Positions 36,045 to 44,942 of a stretch of DNA of 64,000 bases are shown here, piece after piece. The DNA comes from Treponema denticola (GTDB lineage Bacteria > Spirochaetota > Spirochaetia > Treponematales > Treponemataceae), in the NCBI RefSeq assembly GCF_024181405.1, contig NZ_CP051302.1, positions 2,542,001 through 2,606,000 of the forward strand, read 5' to 3'. Under the pieces are notes generated by a model that made no database searches, had not been told where the DNA came from, and worked only from the letters and a program-made list of their open reading frames with translations. Every line of letters begins with the position of its first letter. The first letter of the stretch is position 1. A program made the translations under genes and the position numbers.

Positions 36045-36341
36045 ATGAAATTTAAGAATGCTTTAATTGTTCTACTTATAACGGCTTTTGTTTCTTTGAT
36101 CGGCAATTTTGTCGGTCCTAAAATTAACCCGATTACTGCTCTGCCCGGAATGTTGATTCTTGTAGGTATAGCTGCTGCCGGTATCGGGCTATCAAAAATA
36201 ATTCCCGGAAAAATACCGGCTGTAGCCTATATTGTTACGCTTGCTGCTATTATGACTATTCCCGGTGTCCCTTTTTCAAAAGAAGTATATGAATATACCT
36301 CAAAGGTAAATTTTTTTGCTTATATGCATATAAATTCTTAA
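36045..36341 (+). CDS. Small membrane protein paired with DUF3100
   Basis: A 98-residue protein from the ATG at 36045, 9 bases after AAGGAGG. Three hydrophobic segments lie at about 5-20, 30-50 and 58-80, with GLSKIIPGKIPAVAYIV in the loop before the last. It lies 14 bases after the DUF3100 gene. It is probably the small partner subunit; no separate function is known. Confidence 0.75.
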   Translation: MKFKNALIVLLITAFVSLIGNFVGPKINPITALPGMLILVGIAAAGIGLSKIIPGKIPAVAYIVTLAAIMTIPGVPFSKEVYEYTSKVNFFAYMHINS

Positions 36342-36345
36342 GTTA

Positions 36346-36386
36346 TATGCAGAAAGACTTGACTTTTCTGCATAAAAGTATATAAT
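36346..36386 (+). promoter_or_regulatory. Fic gene promoter overlapped by a palindromic operator
   Basis: TTGACT (36359-36364), 16 bases, TATAAT (36381-36386). A perfect 10-bp inverted repeat, TATGCAGAAA (36346-36355) with TTTCTGCATA (36365-36374), surrounds the -35 box. A protein bound there would block RNA polymerase. The same hairpin could also weakly terminate the upstream operon, but it has no proper T run. Confidence 0.65.
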
Positions 36387-36407
36387 TTTTATGTAGAAAG
36401 GCGGCTT

Positions 36408-37466
36408 ATGAGAAAATTCGATTATTCTTTTTTAAAAAATGCTCTGCTTCCTGCAGGGCTTTTGAATATTTCTTCAGGAATTGCAGACCTTAAAAATGAG
36501 GCAAAACACAGAAAACAAGATTATGTAAAAGTTTTTACGGAACTTGAAGCAGTTGCAAGAATTCAATCTATCAAAAGCTCAAATGCAATCGAAGGTATTG
36601 TTACAAGCGATGAAAGAATAAATGCTATTGTAAATCAAAACAGTGCTCCTCTTAATCATGATGAGGCCGAAATTGCAGGTTATCGAGATTCTCTTGCCGC
36701 TATTCATTCAGCCTATGAAAATATTGATTTTACGGTTAAAGATATCTTGGCCCTTCATAAAATTTTAATGTCTTCGGCCGGATATGAATACGGCGGCCGG
36801 TTTAAAAATTTTAATAATTCTATAATTGAAGTAGATGCAGAGGGCAATAGAAAAATCAGATTTCAGCCTATATCTGCTGAAGAAACACCTATGGCAATGG
36901 AACAATTGGAGCTTGCTTATCTTTCTGCACGGGATGACAGCGCTATTAATCAGTTATTATTGATACCATGTGTCATTCTCGATTTTTTATGCATTCACCC
37001 TTTTAAAGATGGAAACGGAAGAATGTCAAGGTTATTATCCTTGCTTTTGTTATATAAAAACGGATATGATACGAGTAAATATGTTTCTTTTGAGGAGCAG
37101 ATAAATAATTATAAATCCTACTATTATGATTCTCTAAAAAAATCTTCATATTATTGGCATGAAAATAAAAATGACTATATCCCTTTTATCGAGAACTTTT
37201 TGTCCACCCTTTATCGATGTTATAAAGAACTTGATAAGCGGTTTGCCGTTCTGAACGGAAAAAAAGTTACAAAAACGGCTAGAGTTGAAGCCTGTGTTTT
37301 AAACAGCCTTACCCCAATTTCAAAATCTGAAATATGCAAAATTCATCCCGATATTAGCCCCACAACCGTTGAGGCTGTCTTAGGCACTATGTTAAGGGAT
37401 GGATTAATCAAAATTATCGGCAGCGGCCGATCTTCAAAATATATAAGAAATAAAGCCGTCCTATAA
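36408..37466 (+). CDS. Fic-domain AMP-transferase, class II
   Basis: A 352-residue Fic protein. The catalytic loop HPFKDGNGRMSR (about residues 196-207) is complete, with the His and both Gly residues needed for AMP transfer to a target hydroxyl. The self-inhibitory helix SNAIEG (residues 58-63) fits the (S/T)xxxE(G/N) motif and lies before the Fic core, making it class II. The C-terminal 80 residues form a winged helix (SKSEICKIHPDISPTTVEAVL), so it may also bind DNA. Its target is unknown. The ribosome site AAAGGCGG lies 6 bases before the ATG. Confidence 0.93.
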   Translation: MRKFDYSFLKNALLPAGLLNISSGIADLKNEAKHRKQDYVKVFTELEAVARIQSIKSSNAIEGIVTSDERINAIVNQNSAPLNHDEAEIAGYRDSLAAIHSAYENIDFTVKDILALHKILMSSAGYEYGGRFKNFNNSIIEVDAEGNRKIRFQPISAEETPMAMEQLELAYLSARDDSAINQLLLIPCVILDFLCIHPFKDGNGRMSRLLSLLLLYKNGYDTSKYVSFEEQINNYKSYYYDSLKKSSYYWHENKNDYIPFIENFLSTLYRCYKELDKRFAVLNGKKVTKTARVEACVLNSLTPISKSEICKIHPDISPTTVEAVLGTMLRDGLIKIIGSGRSSKYIRNKAVL

Positions 37467-37605
37467 TTTCGATTATAATAGAAATTATAACAAAAATACC
37501 CACATCTTTCGACTATAATCGAAATTATAATAGAAAATACTCATTTTATCGATTATAATCGAAATTCTTCTTGATTTTATCTTACATTTCGATTATAATC
37601 GAATT
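37466..37605. repeat. Four 20-bp palindromes at exact 40-bp steps
   Basis: Consensus ATTTCGATTATAATCGAAAT, a perfect palindrome, at 37466-37485, 37506-37525, 37546-37565 and 37586-37605, with 1-3 mismatches each. The starts are exactly 40 bases apart, close to four helical turns, so all sites face nearly the same side of the DNA. Units 1 and 2 also share sequence outside the palindrome, so the array arose as a 40-bp tandem repeat. Each palindrome contains TATAAT. It fills the whole gap between the Fic and ATPase genes and is probably an operator or promoter array. Confidence 0.85.
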
Positions 37606-37620
37606 AGAAGAGGTAAGGGA

Positions 37621-38829
37621 ATGAGCTATATTGTAAGATCACGCTATATGGAAAAAATCCGGCAGTTTATCGATAAGCCCATTATTAAGGTACTATCCGG
37701 TATGAGACGGGTTGGAAAATCAACTATTTTACTGCTCATAAAAGATGAGGTTTTTAGCCATATACCCGATAAAAATAAAATTTATCTTAATTTTGAATCC
37801 ATAGAGCTTTTTACGGTAAATAAGGCCGAAGTTTTGATTGAATACCTCAAGCCATTGATCAAGGACTTAACCGGAAGAATATATTTTTTCTTTGATGAAA
37901 TACAGTTTGTAGAAAATTGGGAGCAGGTTATAAACGGACTGCGGGTTGATTTGGATTGCGATATTTATCTTACAGGCTCAAATTCCGGCTTGCTTTCAGG
38001 AGATCTTGCAAGTCTACTGGCCGGAAGATATGTGGAATTTGAAATTCAACCTTTTAGTTTTGGGGAATTTATAAAATGCTTTGACGGTAAGCCGCTTTCT
38101 AGGGAAGATTTGTTTTTCGCCTTTGTTAAAACAGGCGGGATGCCTTTTTTGAAGTATTTTAATTTGGAGGAAATCCCGTCTTTTAAATACTTAAATGATG
38201 TTTATAATACCGTTTTGGTTAAAGATGTTTTACAGTACAATAATATAAGGGATGTGGATATTTTTAACCGTATTTTGGATTATGCAATGGAAAACATAGG
38301 GCACACTTTTTCTGCAAACAGTATAAAAAATTATTTTAAAAATGAAAATAGAAATGTTTCGGCAGATACGGTGCTTAATTATTTGGATTATTGCAGTAAA
38401 GCCTTTATCATAAAAAAGGTGCCACGCTACGATACTGCGGGAAAAAAGGTACTTAAAATCGACGAAAAATACTATCTGACGGATCACGGGTTTAGGCAGG
38501 CACGAGGATTCTCCAATATGAAAGATATCGAAAGAGTGCTCGAAAATATTGTTTATATTGAACTTCGTTCCAGAGGCTATGAGGTTACAATAGGCAAGGT
38601 AAAAGACAAAGAAATCGACTTTATAGCAAAAAGGGAAAACGATGTTTATTATTATCAAGTCGCTTATAAAATGGGAGATGAATCTACAAGGGAAAGAGAA
38701 TTCGGTGTTTATAAGGCAATCAAGGATAACTTTCCCAAATATGTACTCTCCTTGGATTCTATGGATTTTAGTCAGGATGGAATTATCCACAAAAACATAA
38801 TAGATTTTCTACTTGAATACGGAGCCTAA
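37621..38829 (+). CDS. AAA ATPase with DUF4143 domain
   Basis: A 402-residue ATPase of the large AAA_14/DUF4143 family. Walker A is GMRRVGKST (about 27-35), Walker B FFDEIQF (about 93-99), then LTGSNSGLLSGDLASLLAGRY. The C-terminal DUF4143 region (about 200-390) holds a nuclease-like segment, KEIDFIAKRENDVYYYQV, resembling a PD-(D/E)XK half. The function of this family is not known. The GAGG and AAGGGA purines before the ATG follow directly on the palindrome array, which is likely its control region. It may act with the Fic protein. Confidence 0.85.
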   Translation: MSYIVRSRYMEKIRQFIDKPIIKVLSGMRRVGKSTILLLIKDEVFSHIPDKNKIYLNFESIELFTVNKAEVLIEYLKPLIKDLTGRIYFFFDEIQFVENWEQVINGLRVDLDCDIYLTGSNSGLLSGDLASLLAGRYVEFEIQPFSFGEFIKCFDGKPLSREDLFFAFVKTGGMPFLKYFNLEEIPSFKYLNDVYNTVLVKDVLQYNNIRDVDIFNRILDYAMENIGHTFSANSIKNYFKNENRNVSADTVLNYLDYCSKAFIIKKVPRYDTAGKKVLKIDEKYYLTDHGFRQARGFSNMKDIERVLENIVYIELRSRGYEVTIGKVKDKEIDFIAKRENDVYYYQVAYKMGDESTREREFGVYKAIKDNFPKYVLSLDSMDFSQDGIIHKNIIDFLLEYGA

Positions 38830-38832
38830 ACT

Positions 38833-39459
38833 CTAGCCCATGTAGAGTACATCATCGGCAAGGGCTGCAGCCTCGTCTTTGTCGTGGGTAACATAAACGG
38901 CTGTGTAGCCCAAACTCTCCTGCTTGGCTCTTAATTCTTTACGCAAGTTCAGGCGAAGGTCTGCATCGAGGGCTGAAAGGGGTTCATCAAAGAGGATGAG
39001 AGCGGGTTTTACTGCAAGACTCCGTGCAAGAGAAACCCTTTGTTTTTCTCCGCCCGAAAGAAGATCCGTTTTGCGTTTTTGTAAGGCTTCCAAATGAAAA
39101 AGCTCGACGAGGGGGGCAATGGCCTTTCGGGCTTCCTTTTTGGACATGCCTTGGGAGACCAAGCCGTAGAAAATATTTTCTTCAACATTGAGATGAGGAA
39201 AGAGGGCGTAGTCCTGAAAGACCATTCCGATCCCGCGTTTGCCGGGAGGAGTGTGATTGATATTTTTTCCGTCCAAAATAATTTCTCCCGAATCCTGAGG
39301 GACAAGGCCTGCGATTATTTTTAAAACCGTTGTTTTGCCGCAGCCTGAAGGCCCGAGGAGGGCAAGAGCTTTTCCTTTTTTTAATTCAAAAGAAATGGAA
39401 ATATCTTTTTCGGTAAAATGTTTTTTTATGTTTTTAAGCTGTAAAAATGCCTTTTCCAT
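38833..39459 (-). CDS. thiQ: Thiamine ABC transporter ATPase ThiQ
   Basis: A 208-residue ABC ATPase. Walker A GPSGCGKTT, signature LSGGEKQRVSLARSL, Walker B LILFDEPLSALD, switch VTHDKDEA. It ends soon after the switch helix, short but usual for ThiQ. It is the last gene of thiBPQ under a TPP riboswitch, which assigns thiamine rather than iron as cargo. Its stop lies 3 bases from the stop of the convergent DUF4143 ATPase, with no room for a terminator between them. Confidence 0.92.
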   Translation of the reverse strand: MEKAFLQLKNIKKHFTEKDISISFELKKGKALALLGPSGCGKTTVLKIIAGLVPQDSGEIILDGKNINHTPPGKRGIGMVFQDYALFPHLNVEENIFYGLVSQGMSKKEARKAIAPLVELFHLEALQKRKTDLLSGGEKQRVSLARSLAVKPALILFDEPLSALDADLRLNLRKELRAKQESLGYTAVYVTHDKDEAAALADDVLYMG

Positions 39460-39479
39460 TTGGTTCTCCTTAAATTATT

Positions 39480-41162
39480 TTAAGTTTCTTTCTCCTGTAA
39501 AAAGAAAACAAAGCCGGTCATAAGGCTTAAGACGACTGCAACTGCAGAAGATTCTACAAAACGATATGAAGAAGCATAATCGAAGATCAGCAGGGCAAGG
39601 TTATTAAACCGCGGTATGTTTAAAACTATTGGTAAGGAAGTATCTCCCGCACTTATGGCAAAGACAAAGGCCAAGGCGGAAAAAATGCCCTTCTTGCACA
39701 TGGGTACTATCACCTTAAAAAAGGCCGTTTTTTTGTCCGGTGAAAACAAGACTGCCGCATTGATAATATTTTGAGGAATACGTAAAAGCGAGGTCTGTAT
39801 CTGGGTCCATGCAAAGGGCCACGCAAGGGAGCTTTGTGCAAAGATTAAAATGAGTTCCGTTCCGTTGGGTCTTAACAAGAGCCAGCCGAAGCCCAGCATT
39901 ACCGATGAAACTGCCAAGGGCAGATAGGGAACCGCATATATTTTTCTCCGGTTATAAAAGACGGTAATGTATGCAAAGAACAAAGAAGCTATGAGGCTTA
40001 CAAGGGCTGTAAGAATGCCGATTTTGATGCTTGTCCAAAGAGCCGTCCAAAAGGTTCGGGATAAAAAAATATTTTTCCATGCCTTAAAATAAAAGAATTT
40101 GTCAAAGATAGAAGTGTAATTTACATTATATGTAGAATGTAAAAAAATAGAAAACAAGGGTGCTATTAAAAAAAGAATAATTATAAAAATCGTAAAGCTA
40201 AAAAAGGTTTTTTGTCCAAAGCCTTTTATTGCAGTCCTCTCCCTTATCCCCTTTAGGTTTTCATTTTGTACTCTCATTTTTTTTTGCAGGTTAGAATAGA
40301 TGAGGATTAAAATTAAGGCCGCGGAGATTTCGGTGAGGGCTATCTTTGCGGCAAGGTTCATATCCAATTTTGTGCGGGCTGCTTTGTAAAGTTCTACCTC
40401 TAAGGTGGTAAGGGCAAGGCCTCCGAAAAGCAGGATTATTATAAAACTAAAAAAGCAAAAAAGGAAGATCAACAAAAAGGAAACGGCTATAGAATTTAAA
40501 AGAGCCGGAAAGGTTATGGTCTTAAAGATTCTAAATTTACTTGCCCCTAAAAGGAGGGCTGCATTAGGTTCGTCTTCGCTTAAACGTTCCCAGACTTGAG
40601 AAATTGTTTTCATCGCAAGGGGAAAGTTGTAAAAGCCGTGGATTATAATTACTCCCGTCATCGAAAACACAAAATTGACAGGCGGTTCGTCTTGGTTTAA
40701 TAAGCTCTTTAAAAAAGAATTGAGGATTCCGTTATTCCCGAAAAAAATTATAAAGGAAAGGGCAACGATTATTGCAGGCACGCAGAGGGGAACGCTCGAC
40801 AGAGCCATTAAAAATTTTCTACCCCGAAAGTTTTTTCTTGCACAAAAATAAGCGGCAGCAAAGCCTACCGCACAGGCAAGAGCTGAGGAAAAAAAGGCCT
40901 GAGAAACCGTAAAGGCTGCAATCCTAAAAATCTGCGAAAAATCAAAAGAGCTTTTTACTCCCGTAATATGCGAAAAGTCAAAGCGTGAAGAAAATAAGGG
41001 AACAAAGCTTAAAATCAGCGGAAGAAAAAAAGAAAGCAGTACAAGAAAAAAGATAAGGCCGCCGAGCGGTAAAACAAGGCGGTCTAGCTTTGATAGGCCG
41101 CTTGGCCGAGAAACTCGGTCAGGCCGAGTATCTCGGCCTTTCTGTTTATTTTTGTAAAACAT
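39480..41162 (-). CDS. thiP: Thiamine ABC transporter permease ThiP
   Basis: A 560-residue permease made of two fused BPD-type halves with about 12 membrane helices. Each half has an EAA-like loop: ERLSEDEPNAALLLGASKFRIF near 190-212 and RIPQNIINAAVLFSPDKKTAFF near 465-487. The fused form is normal for ThiP and FbpB. It overlaps thiB by 17 bases and precedes thiQ by 20. The N-terminal tail of about 25 residues is very basic (RDTRPDRVSRPSG). Confidence 0.92.
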   Translation of the reverse strand: MFYKNKQKGRDTRPDRVSRPSGLSKLDRLVLPLGGLIFFLVLLSFFLPLILSFVPLFSSRFDFSHITGVKSSFDFSQIFRIAAFTVSQAFFSSALACAVGFAAAYFCARKNFRGRKFLMALSSVPLCVPAIIVALSFIIFFGNNGILNSFLKSLLNQDEPPVNFVFSMTGVIIIHGFYNFPLAMKTISQVWERLSEDEPNAALLLGASKFRIFKTITFPALLNSIAVSFLLIFLFCFFSFIIILLFGGLALTTLEVELYKAARTKLDMNLAAKIALTEISAALILILIYSNLQKKMRVQNENLKGIRERTAIKGFGQKTFFSFTIFIIILFLIAPLFSIFLHSTYNVNYTSIFDKFFYFKAWKNIFLSRTFWTALWTSIKIGILTALVSLIASLFFAYITVFYNRRKIYAVPYLPLAVSSVMLGFGWLLLRPNGTELILIFAQSSLAWPFAWTQIQTSLLRIPQNIINAAVLFSPDKKTAFFKVIVPMCKKGIFSALAFVFAISAGDTSLPIVLNIPRFNNLALLIFDYASSYRFVESSAVAVVLSLMTGFVFFLQEKET

Positions 41163-42156
41163 TGATTACGGCATTTACCGATTCGGTTTGATCTTCTGAA
41201 GGAATACGCAAAACTTTTGCAGGTTTGGGAACATCCTTATAAGAAGCAGGAAGGGCAAGCCCCTTGATGACAGGATACATAAACTGGGTTTCGGGAAGAA
41301 GGCTTTGAGCTTCTTCCGTCAGCATAAAGTCTATAAATTCCTTTGCTCCTTTAGTATTAGCTGCATTGGCGGCAATACCCATGCCTTCAATTTGAATAAT
41401 ATGCCCTTCTTCAAAAATCAATGGTTGAAATCGGTTTGTTTTGTCATATAAAACATGGGAGGCAAGGCTGCTTGTGTAAGAAATGGCTATGGGAGCTTCT
41501 CCGGCTGTAAAATATCCGTAGCCCGTACTCCACTTGGGAGCCATGGCAAAGATATTCGGTTTGAGGGCCTTCCAAAAGTCTAGGTAATTATCTCCAAATA
41601 CAGCCTTTGTCCAAGCGGCCAAGCCAAGCCCCGTTGTGCTGGAACTCGGATCTAAAATAACAATCTTTTTTGTATAAGCAGGCTCGGTCAGCTCTTTTAA
41701 AGATGTGGGCTTTTTGATTTTAGCTTTTGTGTCGAACATAAAGGCAAAATAGCCGTAGTCGAAGGGTGTTAAAAGCCAGTCATCGGCAATAAGAACTTCC
41801 GAATCTATCTTGTCTGCGGCCGTAGGTTTGTAGGCTTTTAAAACTTTTGCTTTGCGGGCTTTTTCGATAAGGTGGTTATCTATACCGATGAGGACATCCG
41901 CTGTAGAGGCCTTACCTTCCAGTATGATTCTGTTTAAAACGCCTTCTTTGCAGATAACGTACTCAACTTCTTTGCCCGTTTTTGCCTTAAAGAGTTCGGC
42001 AATTTTCGGACCGGGGCCGTAGTCGGCAGCAAAGGATTTTGTCGTGTAAACTACAACCTTTGTTTCGTCAGATTCTTTTGCACCGCCTGCAAAAAGAGCG
42101 GCACAACCGATAATTAAAAAAGAGAAAATTAAAATAGAGCGTAAATGATTTTTCAT
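41146..42156 (-). CDS. thiB: Thiamine-binding lipoprotein ThiB
   Basis: A 336-residue substrate-binding protein of the ThiB/AfuA family. The N-terminus has a signal ending IIGC, fitting a spirochete lipobox, so it is probably anchored to the inner membrane. The start of the mature domain, VVVYTTKSFAADYGPGPKIAELF, and the DVLIGIDNHL and STTGLGLAAWTKAVFGDNY segments are typical of thiamine-binding proteins. It is the first gene of the operon, 5 bases after the TPP riboswitch, whose 3' end supplies its ribosome site. Confidence 0.93.
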   Translation of the reverse strand: MKNHLRSILIFSFLIIGCAALFAGGAKESDETKVVVYTTKSFAADYGPGPKIAELFKAKTGKEVEYVICKEGVLNRIILEGKASTADVLIGIDNHLIEKARKAKVLKAYKPTAADKIDSEVLIADDWLLTPFDYGYFAFMFDTKAKIKKPTSLKELTEPAYTKKIVILDPSSSTTGLGLAAWTKAVFGDNYLDFWKALKPNIFAMAPKWSTGYGYFTAGEAPIAISYTSSLASHVLYDKTNRFQPLIFEEGHIIQIEGMGIAANAANTKGAKEFIDFMLTEEAQSLLPETQFMYPVIKGLALPASYKDVPKPAKVLRIPSEDQTESVNAVINVLQK

Positions 42157-42160
42157 ATGC

Positions 42161-42255
42161 TCCCTCCGCCGGTATTATCCGGATCAGGTAATAGGGCATC
42201 CGTGCGGACAGCCCTTTGCGGGTATGTTCTCAGCTTGTAAAAGCACCCCGGCAAT
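42161..42255 (-). promoter_or_regulatory. TPP riboswitch (THI element)
   Basis: The minus strand carries the conserved TPP aptamer words in order: GCCGGGGTGC, GCTGAGA, ACCCG, then ACCTGATCCGGATAATACCG and GGCGGAGGGA. GGGGTGC pairs with the GGCGGAGGGA end region as helix P1, which contains the GGAGG ribosome site of thiB. Binding of thiamine pyrophosphate should therefore hide the ribosome site and shut off thiBPQ translation. Confidence 0.96.
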
Positions 42256-42332
42256 ATGAGTTTAGCATAAGGAAAAGAAAAATTCAATAGGCGGACAAAA
42301 ATACAAATATTTGTTATACGAACTTTCCGGAG

Positions 42333-42361
42333 TAGACAAAAACTTAAAAATAGCTTATGCT
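42333..42361 (+). promoter_or_regulatory. Promoter of the phase-variable lipoprotein
   Basis: TAGACA (42333-42338), 17 bases, TATGCT (42356-42361). The predicted start is near 42368, 24 bases before the ATG, with AAGGAG at 42378-42383. Confidence 0.6.
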
Positions 42362-42391
42362 TTTTAAAACTTAGATTAAGGAGATTTATTA

Positions 42392-44855
42392 ATGAATAGA
42401 AGATTGTTTAATTTTTTTGTGATCGGTACTCTTTGTGCTGTGATTTTTAGTGCCTGCGGTCATAAGCCGAATTTAGACGGGGGGGGGTACTCATTTAATT
42501 ACTCCTAAACCTGTAAAAGTTACTTGGACTGTTACCGGAGATGGTGCAGAAAACCCAAAAGCTTCTGTACTAAAATCAACAAACTCAGGATGGTTTCGTC
42601 TATCATTAGGTGATGAAGTCTATACCGGAACTGAACTTTTTATGTTTGCAGAGAATGATGATAATGAAAAACCGTATTTTATTGACAGAGATAAAACAAA
42701 GATAAACGGTAAAAACGTAGCAGAGTTGGGCAAAGCTATTGCGTATTTTAGGAACGATGGCTGGATCAAATATACTATTCCCCAAGATACAAAAGCGGTA
42801 CATATAGAATTTGTGCTTGAAAAAGCTGAAAAGCGGCAAATCGAATGGAAGAGCAAAAATCCTGCGGAAGGTAAAGTAAAAAGATGGAAAGAAAAAGATC
42901 CATCCAATAATCCTATATATGATAGTGAATCAAGCGGTGATTTTTTTGAAGGACAATCACTACGCTTTGATGCTTTCCCAAAAACAGGAAAGATTGTTAA
43001 AAACTGGTATATAAACGGCAATGCTCAGAACAATACTGGGACTAAATTTTGGTATAATGTTCAAAAGGCAGATCTTGTTGAGGGCAAAATCCTGATAGAA
43101 GCCGAATTCGGAGATAAGGAAACAGAGATACCTGTTTATTGGAAGAGCTTGGATGAAACAAAGGGAACTGTCTATGCCGGACGGCAAATCAATGGGCGAT
43201 GGACAAATTTCACCTCAGGTGATAAATTTGAAGAAGGGTATTTCTTTTATGTCAATGCTGAAGTAGAACCCGGCTTTATCTCGGATAAATGGTATATAAA
43301 CGGAAAAGAAGTTTCTGCTACAAATATTAATCAGCTTAGATATACAGTAGCGTCAAAGGACATAAAGGACGGCAAAATAGAGATAAGTGTCAGTTTTAAA
43401 GAAGCTCCGAAAATTAAGGTAGAATGGTCTGTAGATGAGACGGACAAGGGAAGTATTAGGGCAGAACAGCTTATAAACAATAAATGGACTGAGGTTCAAT
43501 CGGGAAATCTTTTTGGTCAAAGCTCAGAGATCCGTGTTATCGTAGAGCCTAAAGAAGGCTTTGCTCCCGATACATGGTATATTAAAGGAAATCAGGCTGA
43601 GGAATGGACTAAGGGAGAACTTGAGTTTTGGTATGAAGTCGATATTAATGACATAGTAAACGGCAGTATCAAGATAAGCCATAAGTTTAAGACAGCCGAA
43701 AAAATCGATATGGAATTCCTTACAGAAGGAAACGGAAAAATAAGTGTGCATAATTCAAAAACCGGAGAGCCTATTACCGGCACTCAAATATACGAGGGTA
43801 CGGAGCTGAGAATAAAGGCTTCTCCCTTTTTAGGCTCCAAGGTTAAACAATTTGAGTTTAATGGTGAAAAAATATATGATATTGCTAATTGGGGAAATGG
43901 AGTTTACTTCATAGATTATACTGTAAAAGGAAAAGATAAGAATAAAGATACGGGTAAAATTACCATAAAAGCTATTTTTGAAACCGATCCTGATGCCCCT
44001 CAAGGTACCATACCTGTAGAATTCGCTGTTGAGTCAGGCCATGAAGGAAACGGTACAATTATTGCAAAATTCAAAAATAAAGAATTTGCAAGCGGTTATA
44101 AATTTAATGAGGGAAATGGGATTAATTTTTATGCCCTCCCCAAGGCTGGCTATCAAGCTAAATGGTTTGTAAATGGAAATGAGCATCGTACAGGTAATAG
44201 CATTTGGTTACGTGTAGGTAATTCGTTTATTGGAGGAGACGGAAACGTATCCATAAAGGTTCAATTTGCTCCTGCTAATCCCGTAAAGATTAATTTCAGT
44301 ACGGAAGGACAGGGATCAGTAAAAGCCGAAAAGCTTATGGGAGGCGAATGGCTTACTATCAAATCCGGTGATACGGTTTATGAAGGAACGGATATTTCTT
44401 TTGAGATTGAAGAAGCCGGCAGCAATATGGCCGATTGGCTTATCAACGGTAAAGAAGCCGTTGATGAAATAGATTGGGGCGGCTCCCTACATTTTAATAT
44501 AACGGACTATAACGAAAGCGGTTTGTGTACAGTTAAGGCTTCATTTAGAGAAGCTAAAACCTACCCTGTTTCTTTTAAGATTGCAGTAGGCGGAGAGGGG
44601 AAGGGAGACCTTTCAATTAGGTACCGGGATATAGTAACAGAAGAATGGATAACCTCACAAGAGCAAAATATAACTGTTAGAGAAGGTTCAAGCGAGTTAA
44701 GGTTTATGGTCAGCTTAAATAACGGTGCACAGGTCGAAAAATGGACTATAAACGGAGAAGACAAAACTGGTAGAAAGTCTTTTTGGTTTGGAGTCCTTCA
44801 TAAATCTAGACTAAGGGGTAAAGACAAGTTGGAAGTTGTCGTGCACCTAAAATAA
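42392..44855 (+). CDS. Repeat lipoprotein, switched OFF by a 9-G tract
   Basis: A well-initiated gene (AAGGAG, then ATG at 42392) starts a lipoprotein signal, MNRRLFNFFVIGTLCAVIF followed by SACG. It enters a run of nine G (42479-42487) and stops after 38 codons. With eight or eleven G the frame joins the 740-residue frame that continues to 44855. Both halves are intact, as expected for slipped-strand phase variation rather than decay. The mature protein has several repeats of about 85-95 residues with a conserved W-Y/L-I-N/K-G motif (KWYINGKEVS, TWYIKGNQ, DWLINGKE), a beta-repeat surface architecture. Its role is unknown. Confidence 0.85.
42479..42487 (+). repeat. Poly(G)9 contingency tract
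   Basis: Nine consecutive G just after the lipobox region of the lipoprotein. Long G runs are rare in this AT-rich sequence and mutate by slippage. Changing the length by -1 or +2 restores the full frame. Confidence 0.85.
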
Positions 44856-44867
44856 AAAGACTTAATT

Positions 44868-44908
44868 AAAAAAGCCGGTTGGACATGCAATGTCTAATCG
44901 GCTTTTTT
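44868..44908. terminator. Terminator after the repeat lipoprotein
   Basis: A long stem with A6 on one side and T6 on the other: AAAAAAGCCGGTT and GACAT pair with ATGTC and AATCGGCTTTTTT around a GCA loop, with one G-T pair and small mismatches. It can act in both directions, ending the lipoprotein gene and the convergent FAD-oxidase gene. Confidence 0.9.
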
Positions 44909-44942
44909 GTATACAGTTTTTTTGAGTAAACTTTATAAGCTG

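Noticed and set aside
38833..42156. Iron (Fbp) transporter
   Set aside because: The protein families overlap, but the TPP riboswitch directly upstream points to thiamine.
42642..44855. Independent start of the repeat protein at the ATG at 42642
   Set aside because: No ribosome site or signal peptide there; the coding signal extends upstream to the G tract and a lipoprotein start.
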